DNA of 64,000 bases from assembly GCA_015956445.1 (NCBI GenBank), contig WIUZ02000006.1:744001-808000 (forward strand), read 5' to 3'. The position numbers were made by a program, and so were the translations under genes. This DNA is from Thelephora terrestris (Eukaryota > Basidiomycota > Agaricomycetes > Thelephorales > Thelephoraceae). Shown here piece after piece: positions 22,486 through 34,820 of this stretch (the stretch's first letter is position 1; each line of letters starts with the position of its first letter). A model generated the notes under the pieces. It did no database searches, had not been told where the DNA came from, and worked only from the letters and a program-made list of their open reading frames with translations.

Positions 22486-25400
22486 CTAAGTCTCAGCCTC
22501 GGGCCTCAAGACTTCATCCCCAAACTTGAAGTCAGAAACAGACTTCCACTCGCACTGGAAACGCCCAGAATGTCAGCCACTCAGCGGTGAAACGCAACCC
22601 TTCGGTCACTCACCCAATCCTCTTCGCCTGGTCGGCCGTACACATCCCCAGTAGACTTGACGATAACAAACCGACGAAATTCGTACTTGATAGCAGGTTG
22701 ATTGGACATCTTTACGAGGTCCCGCTGTAGATCCGAGAGGACCAATCCGTCTCTGTCGCGCTTAGCGACGTCACGGTACGCATCCTGATAGATATCTTCA
22801 CAATCATCGACAATCTCCTGTGGATCGAGTTGCGACTGCATGTGATGGTATTCAACCCATGTGTCGCAGTCCTTTGCATGCCGACTGAGATGGGAGTTGG
22901 TTGGGGGAGCGAGCATGCAAGCGATTTTGCCCTCAGCGATCCGCTTCCCTAGCCGATCGGAAATTATGGCCGCTCTGTATTACATACAGTGCATGGTATC
23001 AGAATTTGGGCGAGGCCTGACTAGTGTTAAACTCGAACTCACAGAGCAGGATATTCCAATTCCTTTGCCCACCGCACAGCTGCGCCAAGCACGACCGGCG
23101 TCACATAACATGCCCAGTGTTCGTGACTGGAGACTCGCTCGATTAATCGATCAACGCCATCCAAATCATTCAAAAGAGCATGCGCAGTGAACGTTAGAAT
23201 GCCACCTAGGAACAAAGCATCAGAACGCCCGCGTACTGATGGTAATACGGGGCACACCAGATTTATTGAACCCGTGGATCCCCCATTCCCGTGTTGGGAC
23301 AGTGGGATGTGTGCCGTAGGTGAGGAACTGGAGGTCGAGTGGTGCTGTTCGGAAACGAGCGATTCGCGGCATGGTATGGATATCTTTCATACGCCCCACA
23401 TGCACAAACACGATCCGAGGAGCAACGCGATCCTTGGGATCATAAACATGTGCGCGGTGGCGGTCGAGGATAAATCGAAGATACTTGATGTCCTCCGAGA
23501 TCCACACATCACTCGCCTTACTTTGCTGAGGCCAGATGACGCACGACCGCGGAGTGCTGCTAAGGAATGCGACGAGGTGCTTAGAGACACCAAGTACATG
23601 TCGGGCTAGATGATACGCGGACAGTGTCACATTGTCCTCCGGATCAGGTGGGGCGGGCAGTCGAATCTTCACCTCTTCACTAGGCCTGAAAATTGCCATC
23701 TCCTCCTGATCCTTCTTCGTTGGTATCGTCAACAGAGCGAGGGCAACAAGGAGAGCATCCTTGCTTTCCATATGTTTGGGAGTGCCGAGCAGAGCGAATG
23801 CTGGCTTGCTCATTGGGGCAACGATCATGTACGCGACAGCGTCCTTTTCTGCCTGAACCTCGTTGACGAAAGAGAGAGAACAATAGGTGAACTGGGATGG
23901 TCAGTCTGGGTGTTCCTAAGCTTAGTTATGCACGAACCTTCTCCTTGAGGAGCAGATACTCCCGCATTGTTGCAAATGTCTCTTTGTCCTTTTCTTCGAA
24001 AGGAACTAGAGACGCAAACTGTGTAACCTGGCTGAAGGATGGAAGAAGGAGATCAAGATCTGAGAGATCATAAAACTTCCTCATCCGTATTGAATCCGAT
24101 TTCTGGAGGAACAGCTCTAACTTCATACCGCGTGCGGCTGTATGGTCTTGTATGGTCACATCACAGAGCTTCTCGGCGTCCACTTCTGAGATACTGTTGA
24201 ACAAAGTACCAGACCACTTCGTGTCCTTTCTGGATTCAACAGTAAGTCCCAACCCCATACATAAGTCGCCGATCCATACCTTGACAATTCCGAGATTTTG
24301 ATCTTGGTCGACGTCCGCGCGATAGGTTGTTCGGGAACCTTGGGCATCTGCTCATAGTTCCTGTACAATCGTCACCTGTGGCCTTCAGTTCTGACGATGG
24401 GGTGAAAGTCTTACTGCTCAGGTATTATGGTGTGCAGTAGATCATCGGCTGCTATAAGATTCTCCGGTCGGGGTGGTGAAGGCGGTGGGCTGGTTGGAGT
24501 GGATTAGAAGAGTGGCAACAATGAGGGAGATTGACAAACTTTTGTAGGTCTACGTCCATATGATCTTGTTCAAGTTCAAGATCATGGAAGAGTTCTTCCA
24601 GCTGGGGTGGGGGCGGAGGCGGAGGCGAGCGTTGTGGCAAAGAAGCTGCCTTCACCTGCGGTTGGTTGTTGGGTTCGTTGGAGGGGCGCGGGAGCAACGT
24701 GTGTTGAGGCGACTCGAGGGGAGATTGAGGATTGGCCGAGAACGGTATGACCGGAGATCTTGATTCTCCAGACGAATTCGCGTTCTTACGCATGCTTAGC
24801 CCCTGGTACTTGAGCTTGGACTGACCAAAATTCAACGGACCCTTTGCCATGTCTGTCGCAATGCGGGCCTTCGTTGACAAACTACTAGAACTCTTGATGG
24901 AGGAGGGAGGAAGTAGTTGAGTTTTCCCGAGACTGCGATCACTGCCAGCCGCCTGGTTCGCGGTTTGGCGGAGGGAAGAAAGTGAACTGGTTTGCGGGTC
25001 GGAGAAGACTGTGACCCGCGTCGGAGACTGACTTGTTGGGCTGTTTGCTGGAGGTTTTGAGGGTCTCGGTCGCGGCTGGTTTACAGGTGCAAGGGGCGGA
25101 ACCTTGTCGGCGATGGGTAAAGTCTTCTTCTGGAATTGTGGGTGAGTCGACAGCCCCAATGAACTGGGAATAGAGTCACCTTTCCAAAAGTGACGTCTGT
25201 ACCTGCAAATTTCTTCGGCATCTTGTTGGAGATGATCCCTGTGTGTTTCTACGCTAGCACCGTCAGAGGAGCTCGGGGTGGTTCTGCATGGGCTCACAGC
25301 AACTCCCTCCGATTTCTGTTTATTCGGCTTCAGGAGACCAGTTTCCTTGAAAGTAGTCGGACGTCGCAAGGATACCGACAGTGGCTCATCATCGTCCGAG

Positions 25401-26119
25401 CCATCGATGTCCTTGGACGATTTCCCCACCAGCTTCCGAAGCGGGACGTCATCCTCGTCGGACTAGGTCGTTTTCAGTCACGGATTCGGTGGGCGCAAGC
25501 AGTGTAACGTACATCAACCTCCCTTGCTGCGTTGTCCTCCGACTTCCGAGTTTCCGAGAAGAGTGTTTTCTCTTTGTCTGATATGCATGACCGATTAGGC
25601 ATAAACCAGGAAGGATCACAGTGTACGTGCCAATCCATTGCTGTCTGGGAAAGATTTCGATCCCCTCGCGTGCCTTCTCTCTCTTATATTCGCCAACCTC
25701 AGCCCAGAAGCTATTCAGCAAGCGTTCGCAATCGTTGAAGTTACTTTGAGGCTCCCAGCTAAGATTTAGAAAGTTCGCCAGAAATTACAGGGAGATCAAG
25801 TGGCAATCACCATACCTATTTTCGTGGTCCTCGAATTTATACCACTAAGTTTAGAGGTGAGCTAGACATAGTCATAGGACAGGTATGAGTTATGCACCTT
25901 CACAAGGTATTGCTGTATGGGTGTGAGCGCATGATGAAATGGAAATAGGGAGTAAAGTACCCACCCATTTACCCTCGATCTTTCGGGCAGCCGTGATGAC
26001 CTCTGCAAGGCTCAACAAAATGCAAAGAAAGAAATCAAGAACAACTCGCCAACAGAATATTCGGTCTCGTCGGATGATTGAGGGGGTGACGGTGTGCTCC
26101 TCTTCTTCCGCTTGCCCAT
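22486..26119 (-). CDS. Chromodomain protein, Chp1/heterochromatin-reader like
   Basis: The N terminus is a chromodomain built from tiny exons: 26054-26119 (MGKRKKRS...ETEYS), 25965-26000 (VITAARKIEGKW), 25898-25912 (QYLVK), 25816-25844 (WYKFEDHEN) and 25631-25758 (WEPQSNFNDCERLLNSFW). The aromatic-cage positions Tyr, Trp and Tyr/Phe are present, as needed to bind methyl-lysine. An acidic/serine and proline-rich middle follows (exon 25519-25577 onward; a poly-proline run near 24610). The last 400 residues are ordered, start near KWSGTLFNSISEV, include IVFVHVGRMKDI and end at 22486. Chromodomain plus a long linker plus a large C-terminal module recalls fission yeast Chp1 (RITS) or a fungal PRC2 reader. 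I cannot tell which, and the C-terminal fold is not recognised. It starts 82 bp from divergent MTC1. Confidence 0.8.
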
Positions 26120-26201
26120 TGCGAAGTCGAGGTCACGAGAGGGAGTTGTCGATCACTGCCAATCAGGGTCACAACACTGTTCCTTCATCCGTGAGCGACA
26201 A
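26120..26201. promoter_or_regulatory. 82-bp shared divergent promoter with CCAAT box
   Basis: The only DNA between the start codons of the chromodomain gene (leftward) and MTC1 (rightward). It carries CCAATCA at 26159-26165, the core recognised by the Hap2/3/5 (NF-Y) complex. Confidence 0.6.
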
Positions 26202-27648
26202 ATGGCTACCGTCCAGAAACCGAAATCAAGGTCAAAGTCTAAACAACAAGAAGCCCTACAAATTCTGGACGATCTCGACTCTCTCCCAGAGGCCCCTCTT
26301 CCAGCACAGCCGGTCAAAGGGGGCGGAAAACAGTCAGAAGAGACTGGTGATGCATCTGAGGTCCTCGCCTTCATCGACCAAATCACACAGAAGAGCTCCG
26401 AACCTACTCGCACCACCTCCGCGATGCTTGAACGACCACGTTCTGCGACTCCCGTAAGGAAGCCTACTGAGAGGGTCAAACTCGGAGGGTCTTCTACTCC
26501 TACACCTGGTTCCATTTCTCAAATCCCCTCTCAAACGTACACACCTCCCCCCCATCCTGTCCAACAAGAAGAACAACCCGCTTCTGGCGGCGGTGGATGG
26601 GGTTTAGGTGGATGGAGCACCAGCGTCTGGTCAAGCGCATCTGCTGCGCTGCAACAAGCCAGATCGGTTGTAGACGAGCAGGTTAAACATCTACCCAACA
26701 ATGATCAGGCAAAGAAATGGCGCGAAGATATTCTTCAGTACGCTAAAGGCGCAGATCTTGAGAAGATTACCACGTTAGGTGCGCTTCGCCCACCCTTACT
26801 TTCCACGAGTACCAGAGGGGTTTATCACAGAAACCTCAGGTCAAAATCTTCAACGCGTCGGACTCTCTACACTGAATGAAATTCTCAATGTCGTCGCTCC
26901 TCCCATTTCTGAGCACGAAGTCATCCAAATCTGGCTAAGCCACGATATGCAAAGTTATGACGGCGTGGAGTCAGTCGTCTATAAAGCGTTCGCCAAGGTG
27001 TGTATGAACCGGTTTTACCTTCTGGTAATCACACTTAGAGAAAACCAGGTCATGGAACAGATAGAAGGGGGCGATCTCGTCGTGAACAGGGGAAATGAAT
27101 CCAAATCCCAGGAAAACGAATCGCCAGACCCGAAGCGGGATTTGAACGCGGTGGATGACTATGAAACTGCCTTGAAGCTATCCCAGGTATGATGAGCGGG
27201 TGAACAACTGTGGACTCGGCTGACCTACGGTTGGCAACAGGCGAATTTGGAAGAGATTGTCAAGCGGAATCCCCAACCTCCAGTTGCAGACGTATCGACG
27301 ACACAGAATCCCACCACATATTCCTACGTCTACCTCCGCATCCAACCCTTCTTCTCCTCATATACCCCTGCCGAGAAATCACATCAATCCCTTCAATTCC
27401 TGCTCTATCTTTCCGACCCTAGCCATCAACTTCTCCATTCCACAGTAACTCAGGGTATACCCGGGAAATGGTTAGACCTTTGGGACACCTATCCCTGGGT
27501 TGAGGATCTCACCGTTGAGGCCTTGAGAGTCGGCATAGAGGTGCTTGGGCAAGATTACATCGGTGGCAGGATGGGGTGGACTCCAAGCGCAGAAGAACTT
27601 CCAGAAGGATCTGGCTCTGAGGAAGGGAGTTCAGAAGAGGAAGAATAA
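26202..27648 (+). CDS. MTC1: Maintenance of telomere capping protein 1 (Mtc1) family
   Basis: 429-residue cytoplasmic protein of the fungal Mtc1 family; in yeast, mutants enhance a telomere-capping defect, and the protein associates with vesicle coats. Family text: QEALQILDDLDSLPE near the start, GWGLGGWSTSVWSSASAALQ, YAKGADLEKI, LNEILNVVAPPISEHEVIQIW (read with a gap) and a C-terminal SYVYLRIQPFF plus PWVEDLTVEALRVGIEVLGQ. It ends in an acidic tail. Exons are 26202-26778, 26831-26997, 27049-27186 and 27241-27648, with three introns of 51-54 nt and exact phase closure. Confidence 0.9.
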
Positions 27649-27719
27649 TTCCCGTCACGAATTCCAAGGGCAGTTGTATCTTATCATGTATTACGAGGAA
27701 ATAATAACAGCAAGTGTGG

Positions 27720-28868
27720 CTATCTTTTCTGTTCCTCTGGCTGAGGCGGGGGTGGGAGGGGTTTGAGCGCATCGGGTCGCTTTGGCTCAACGCCATCTCC
27801 GACCTGCTCCCAAGGTGAGAGCGCCTCAAAGTTTCTATACATCCATTTTAGCTGCGGGCAACGGATCAATAGGGAGTCGACCAACCTAAACGCCTGGGTG
27901 AGTTGTAATGGCTCGTAGACAACTCGTTTCCTTTCTTCATCATAACGAACTTCGGTATAACCCTAGGACAGATCGTTACCACGAGGATTCAGGTATCTGT
28001 GCCAACGTAAACTCACAGTCAAGGGGAAATCTTTCCGAAGGGGGTGTCCCTCGAAGCCTAATTGAAGGTCAGTAAAATGCACTTCCGCCTGATAATGTCC
28101 GACGTGCCGTAGTCAGTGAGAATGCGGCGGCTAGGAAAAACATCAGTGATACTGATTCGACAGAATGAGCCAGCCAACACGCACAGGTCTGGGTGGCCCT
28201 CGAAGAAAATCCCGTACAAGTCCCAGGCTTCACGCTCGTACCTGTGAGATCGATATCAAACAAGCCAAGAATCTCGGGTGGAAGCAAAGTACCAGTCAGC
28301 CCCCCGGAACACGGGTACTGCACTGGGAACAGCGTCTGCCTCCCCTGCATATGTCTTGACACGGATTCTTCCTGCTTGGGAAAAGCTGAGGAGGTGGTAC
28401 ACCACCTCAAACCTCTTGTCACGTTCCGGGTAGTCAGCGCCACTGATGTCGACGCAGCTCTTAAACTGGCATTGAGAGTGGTCTCTCAAGAATGTGAGCA
28501 CGGGTACAATCGCGCTCGGGGCCACGTAAAGCGTGAGTTCATCCTTGTAGACAGAGAACTGTTGGATGAATTTGGGAAGGCACTGCATAAGATAAGTTCC
28601 GTATGTGTGAAGGGCTTCGGTGGTTTCGGCATGCTTGACTACGGCCGGATTTGGGGAGGTGGGTTCAGAGAAAGGAGAGACAGAGGCTGGGGAAATATCG
28701 AGTTCGATTAGAACATGATTCCGGCGGGCCATTCCGAGTCTCACCTTTGGAAGACGACGAAGAATGGATGCGTCTCGAATACGCGGGTATTGAACGTAGG
28801 GCAGAACGCGAAGAAAAGACGGTCGCAACGAGTTGACGACCAGCACCACCGACGAGTCGCAAAGACAT
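27720..28868 (-). CDS. NADH:ubiquinone oxidoreductase 30 kDa subunit (NDUFS3)
   Basis: Core subunit of the peripheral arm of mitochondrial complex I, 293 residues. An arginine/serine-rich presequence ([20 protein letters not shown]) is followed by the 30-kDa domain: [56 protein letters not shown] and [12 protein letters not shown]. Minus-strand exons are 28745-28868, 28293-28686, 28185-28241, 28108-28130, 28017-28057 and 27720-27962, and all phases close. The intron 28058-28107 begins with GC (GCACGT) instead of GT, which is the only way to keep [13 protein letters not shown] functional complex I fits an obligately respiring basidiomycete. Confidence 0.95.
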
Positions 28869-28944
28869 TGTCAAGGACGGCTTTCGGAAGAGAGTGAAGC
28901 GTGGGAGCGAGAGGGTAACCAATCCCTTCCGGCCGATTCGATTC
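28869..28944. promoter_or_regulatory. 76-bp shared divergent promoter with CCAAT box
   Basis: Separates the start codons of NDUFS3 (leftward) and SPF27 (rightward). CCAAT lies at 28919-28923. A Hap-complex site in front of a complex I gene fits the known control of respiration genes by this factor in fungi, but that is inference. Confidence 0.55.
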
Positions 28945-29734
28945 ATGGCGACCGCTATCTTCGACGCCCTACCATACTACGACAATGACCTCGAGGTTCA
29001 CCCTGAACTCAAGGCTAAGGTAGAGAAAGAGTTAGCAAGGGAAGGGAAACCTCCGACGACGCTGCACCCAAAGGTGCCCCCTCCAGTCAACCTCTTCTCA
29101 GTTGGTGCCTCAACCATTCGCCCCTAGCTCTTTTCTCAATATTCAACGCGTCTTTAGCAACGCCCACTGTTAGTAGCCGAGCTGGCCCGCGTTGAGGCAA
29201 ACCAGCCCATTCCGCCCTTGGATACGACGCGCCATCAATTACCAGGACCACTCAGCACGCCCGCAACAGAGGAGGAATGGCAAGCGGCAGTTAAAAACGC
29301 GCACGCTCAGCTCGAGCACCAGCGGTTACGGTGCGTCGGCTTCCGTGGCGTAGAATTTTGGGGGTTGACAAAGAGACAAGCCAGACAAATATAGCATTGC
29401 TGCAACAGTATGGTGCTAACTCATGGAGGGTGCACAACTACCTACTCGAGGCAACCAGCAAACAGCTGGAGAAGGCGGTTGAGGATTTGACACAGTTGAC
29501 TACTGACCTGAACCGTGACCGCAAAAACAGCCAAGTGAGTGGTCTTTGTTCTGGTCGGGTGAGCTCCAGCTGACAGGCGCATGGTAGACCGCATTTGGAG
29601 CACAGCTGACTGCTTTGGAGACAAGATGGACAGAACTTATCTCGAATGTACTTCAAATCGAAATGGCGAATGTGGCTCTCGAGGCTGAGATCGACCAGTT
29701 AATAAAGAAAGAGGCTGAGCTGGCCACTTCGTGA
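28945..29734 (+). CDS. Pre-mRNA-splicing factor SPF27 (BCAS2/Cwf7)
   Basis: Subunit of the Prp19/NineTeen complex that activates the spliceosome. About 210 residues: MATAIFDALPYYDNDLE at the start, LVAELARVEANQPIPPLD, then a coiled-coil second half including QQYGANSWRVHNYLLE and DLTQLTTDLNRDRKNSQ. Exons: 28945-29100, 29158-29334, 29385-29534 and 29588-29734. The second donor is weak (GTCGGC at 29335). The stronger-looking GTGCGT four bases upstream cannot join the next coding block in frame at normal intron length. With my choice the intron is 50 nt and the protein has no gap. Confidence 0.88.
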
Positions 29735-30013
29735 TTTTTGTAGAGTAGAAGATAATTTGAGGAATGCCGCATCCACTGAACCCGCAAACGATCTGACGCT
29801 CAAGCTTGACCGCTTTACCTCGTTTTGACAGAGGGGTTCGTTTCATACAACCACTCCGGTGAGTCTCATTCGACACACTGCGGCCGGAAGCACAATCATA
29901 ACCCACTCTCTATCACAACCTCCGGCCACCACCTTTTTTTACGATCAACGTCCGAAACAGTACAGAGGATTCGAACCTTGAAAACTCGATAACTAGCGTC
30001 TTGCGACGCGTAT

Positions 30014-33000
30014 ATGGCGAATATCGATACAAACAAGCAGGACTTGACAAAGTCTTCAGATGCAGGGCTCGTGACAGGAGATGCAGTGGAAAAGGAGTCC
30101 AAGACCCCCGTCCAAGAAGTGACGGCATCCAAGGATACACCATCTGTAACAACACCCCCTCAGACATCGACTACCCCCGCTCTGAATGGTGGCCTTACCT
30201 CTACGAGCGTCACGAAAGCACCCCACCCGAAGAAGTTTAGTTCATTGAACATTAACAAGAAGTTCCTCGAAAATACCTCTGCCACACCCTCCCAATCAAG
30301 TTCTACCTCAACGTCATCGTCTACGAAGGTCGGCATCGTCAATCGTGAGTTAATATTGTCAAACTTCCGCATGCCGGACGCGGGGGGTTGACTGTGCGGG
30401 ATAGCGAAACCAATTTCTCAGACATCGGCTTCCCACCCACGCCTCATTACAACTAAGCTAACGACGTCCGCTCAACCATCTTCGCTGACCGGTCCAGGTT
30501 GGTCGCGGCCTTCGTCTGTTACTCCGACCCCTTCGAACACCAATTCTCCTCCTGCGACATCCGGTCAGGCACTAACAAACACAGCTTCGCATTCCGCACC
30601 CCAGTTGCCGCATGTTGGCAAAGTAATCCAACCTCAACCAAGAGGTTCATTACCTGGGAAAAAGGATTCTTCTGGTCCAGCGTGGGGATTTGTGAGAGGC
30701 TCTGGCAACGCCTCAGTTCCGGACCTTCAGTCCGAATTTCCTACCGCGGCAGAGGTGGCCCAAGGTGCGCAATCTGTGTCCAGATTCTCAACGTCATTGC
30801 TTAAACTTCCCATCAAGTCCGATCAGCTATGCTCTCCGAGAAGCAAGAAGCTGCCCAAACTGCCGCCTTACAGAAGCAAGCGATGCGAGCAGAGGCTGAC
30901 GCTTTCCGTGGGGTTCACTTGGACCCAAACGCTCACCACTGGGATGAGGTGAGTCTGTTACGCGTGGCACAAATGATTGGCGTCTAAGTTTTTTTTGATC
31001 GCAAGATGGAGGAGGACGACGATAACTTTCTAGCAGAGGTGATCGACTTCGGTGACGGTCGGCAATACACCGTGCAGCATGCAAGCGAGGAGTCCGGAGC
31101 CGCACCAACTGAACAACCTCTGGAGGCTGACGGGGATCAAGGTGCCCAGCCGACAGCCACCTCTAGCCCACCAATGCGAAAGGAAGATCGCTTCCGCGAC
31201 GACTTCGACCGTAGTTGGCCGCCTTCAAAGTCTCACCTGCCACCTGTCCTCCCAGATGCCGGTCCGTATGGCCAGTCGCCGCTGTCTCCCAATGGCCCCT
31301 CGAAAGTTCTGTTCAATGAACGATCAAATAGGCTGGAACCGTACTCAGGGCGGCAGAGTTCTCAACCCGGCCGGAGACGGGCCCGAGATGCTCAGCCTCC
31401 TGTTGAACCTCGTGGTGGTAGGGACCTGCCTCCCCACACACCTCACTTACTGCAGAAGAATGAATCTCTACCTCAAAGGCCGCCACGACCCGGGAATATG
31501 GAACCGCCCAGGCTCGACACAAGCGTCATGAGAGATGGGAAGGCCGGTTGGCGAGAGGGTCACTCTCCGTCATCTTCAGTTGCTTCTTCACACCTTTCAT
31601 CAGCCGTTCATGGACATGCTAGGTGGAGTAGAGATGAAGGCCCAGGGCGGCGGCCATCGATGTCCAACGGACGCACCCCATCTCGGGACTTCGCCCGTCC
31701 ACACCAATCCTCGATGATATCTCCTTCCTCTCCTTCTCGGTCTCCACAGCTTTTGCGAGAAGAAAGACTACCCCAGACGCAGTCCCCGTCTCTCTCAGTC
31801 AGATCCTTATCGTCATCAGCCCACCCTGCGATGTCCCCCGTCATCGATGACGATGAAGTTCGACAAGCAGCTATGCATAATGCTGCAGAACGCGCGAAGA
31901 TCAGGCGGCAACAAGAAGAAGAAGAGAGGGAAAGGGTAAAGGAGAGGGCGAGGAAGAAGGCTGAGGAACTCGCGGCTAAGATAGAGGCACAGAAGGTCGA
32001 TGCAGCTCAGGTAAACGAAGCGCGCCTTTTCTCGGTGGCTGCTAACGAGTTATATCAGATACCCCCAACATCCACCCCGGAGACCGCCAAACTTGCATTG
32101 GAAGAGACTCCTTCTGAAAGTGGTACCCCTGGAGACGGAACAGCTCACCCGCAGTTTACTCAGCGGCAGCAATCCACCACGGACTCCATTGCATCAACGT
32201 CAGATTCATGGAGAGCACATGTGACTCCCTCACCTTCATCACCAACTACCATCACTGTCAAACACGCACTTCACGCTGCAGACGACCTAGATTCCTTATC
32301 AGTAAAGGAGGGCGAGGATGTCGAATCTTTCGACTTCTCAGACCTTGGGAAACTAACCGGTGCCCCTGGGAAGACCGTACCGCCAGATCCTGCCACGGCT
32401 CCCTCAACACACTTGGTTGATGCTCGCAATGGAGAACCGCCAATACCGCCGAACAGCGAAGGTTCTTCCTGGAGACGAAAGCAAGACGAGCCTCATCCAG
32501 AGCCTGGGTCAGACGATTCTAAATCAGGCGCAGACGAGCTGACAATCAATACGGACGGTCCTTCGACCCGAACTTCAGTCGATCAGTCCCATCCCTCATC
32601 CCATCCCCAATCCCATCCTTCACAACGGTCTCCGCGAACGAACACCTTCCGGGAAGCTTCCATGAATTCATTAGACGATACTCTTTCTCGGATAAAGGGA
32701 GCTCTCGATCACATGCATGAGCCCCCGCCCCCAGAAGAGAAGAACGCAAACATGGAAAGTCGACAACCTCGCTCACAACATCCCACCCCCGTTCCCCCTC
32801 TACAAACGCCGAAGCCAGAGCCGCTTAAGTCGTCAAAGTGGTTACCTCCCGCGTTACGGCCTAAGGATTACGTGTCAAACCCATTCGGTTCGGACATGGA
32901 GGAAAACGTGACGAAGCAGCCCCTTCCAGTACCCCCCTCTGAAACGGCCGCAGTGCTTTTCCCTAAGTCCGGTGTAGCACGGGGTCCATTGTCGAAGCGA

Positions 33001-34820
33001 CAGCTCGGTGCCTCAAAGTTTCCATCGAACGGGATCCGGTGGGATGTCCTGACCTGGGATCCACCCGTGGAAGGCATGAACAGACGAGACTTCTCCCTGA
33101 ACGAAGTATTGTTCCGTAAACCAGTATATGTCAAGGGGAAGATCCGAGCTCGCGTTAATCTACCTCGGCTGGGAAACTCCAGGTTTAGAGGAAAAGGTCC
33201 GCCGACCGGGGCTTTTGGACGTCCGAGGGGAGGGGACGATGCGCAGACTTGGCGACGTTCGGAACCACTTCCAGAGGTTATCGAGCTGCCTGAGCCTCCC
33301 AACGCCCTCGAAACCGTTAGTGTCTCTCCCCCACCGGTCTCACAGGATGAGATCAAGGCTTTGACTCCCGCGACGATAACTCCACAACTGCCTGTTGGAA
33401 GCAACGAGACCGTCAGTCGACAAAAATCACAGAGGAAGATGCTTGCAGTGGAAGATGTCGCTTTTTATCGAGCAAGAGCAGACGTGCCGACCGTTGAGAC
33501 AGTAACAGCGGTCTCATTCACGGTATCTAGCGAGCTTGACGAAGGTTCTCGACCTGAGGTTCGCGAAGAGGTGACGCTGAGTGTACCTGCTTCGGTTGGG
33601 TCACCGGCGAGTCGTGTCTCGGAGGCCGCCATAGACCCACATATACCCGTTTTATCGCAAGGTCAGATGGACAGCAAGGGCTCTGGTGCTTCGGTGAGAA
33701 ACTGATATGGGCTTTGGTGATTGTTTTCATGTTACTTATTGCTCTTCAGCAGCCAGAAACCGTTCCAATTGAACCACCGCAATCGCACGCTAATGGGACT
33801 TGGACAAAGCCACCACTCACTTACCGGGCGAAGGAATCGCCTTCTCGGGCTCCGGATCCAGAGCACCTCAAGATTGTGTGGTCGAAATCAGGAGGGGATG
33901 ATCCGTTACCCTCAGTGAACTCGTTGAAGGGCATCGCGGACGATTTCACGACCGTGCCATTTAGTCTCCAAGATGTCAAATCTGAGGACGGCGAGACCCC
34001 ACCGCCGACAGCGCCCTCTCGGATGTCACTGTCACAGGTCACGCGTGCATTCCAACAAGTTCCAACCAACAACCGTCCAGTACCCCCGCTATCGTCATCC
34101 GCATCCTCACCACCTGAGCGACAGCACAACTTCTCAGGACAACCGCCTCAACAGCAGAACAACCGTCAAAGTTATGGACCCACGTACTCTTCCCCTCTAA
34201 TGAGCCATTCCCCTGCTCCTGGACAAATGGTGTACGCGCAAGGCAGCCCAGTTCCGAGCAGGATGGTGGTGAATGGTCACGCTTCTCCCTATATGCATCC
34301 GCAACCAATGTGGGTACCTGTACCACAGGGACCCTCGCCGCCACTGCAGAATCCCGGATCGATGATGCGCCCTGTCCCGTCTCCATTCCCTAATCAAGTC
34401 GTTACGTATCCCCCAAACATGTACGGTGGGCCACCTCCTCCAATGACGAATGGCCCCATTCCCCAACAGCCTAATGGAGCACACCCCTCACAAGGCCGGG
34501 GCCGCGGTGGCGTTCCGATGCTAAGCCCGATCATGGCCCCTGCGAATGCAGTTCCCCCACACCAAGGCCACCCTGGAATGATGTACCCGCCAAGCCCAGC
34601 GATGATGCAACCGCCGGTGGGAGTTCCCGGGTATCCACCGCACATGCAGCAGCACCATGGTGGGAACGGTGGCGTAGGGCGTGGACAGGTGAGGAACGGG
34701 TATGATGGGTTACCTGGGATGCATGGACACCCTCCTCCTCACCCACCGTCTACACCTTCTCAAGGGCCTCCGCAACCTCTACATGCGTACCCCATGTCCC
34801 CATATCGGCAACCTTGGTAG
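30014..34820 (+). CDS. Large disordered protein with BAT2/PRRC2-like N terminus
   Basis: About 1523 residues, mostly proline/serine-rich and low in hydrophobics. The N-terminal 230 residues carry short conserved blocks in the order seen in the BAT2 (PRRC2) N-terminal domain: KKFSSLNINKKFLE, QLPHVGKV, GPAWGF and LQSEFPTAAEVAQ. Next comes a helix-prone stretch (LSEKQEAAQTAALQKQAM), an acidic motif (WDEMEEDDDNFLAEVIDFGDGRQY), a coiled coil (about 31885-32020, RRQQEEEERERVKERARKKA) and a C-terminal proline/glycine/methionine-rich tail. Exons: 30014-30344, 30405-30764, 30827-30948, 31006-33693 and 33750-34820. Metazoan PRRC2 proteins bind RNA and promote translation at stress granules; whether that holds here is inference. 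Confidence 0.75.

Noticed and set aside
29940-30012. tRNA-like B box (GGTTCGAATCC on the minus strand)
   Set aside because: No A box at the right distance, no cloverleaf and no T-run on the correct side; it lies in the 5' region of the BAT2-like gene.
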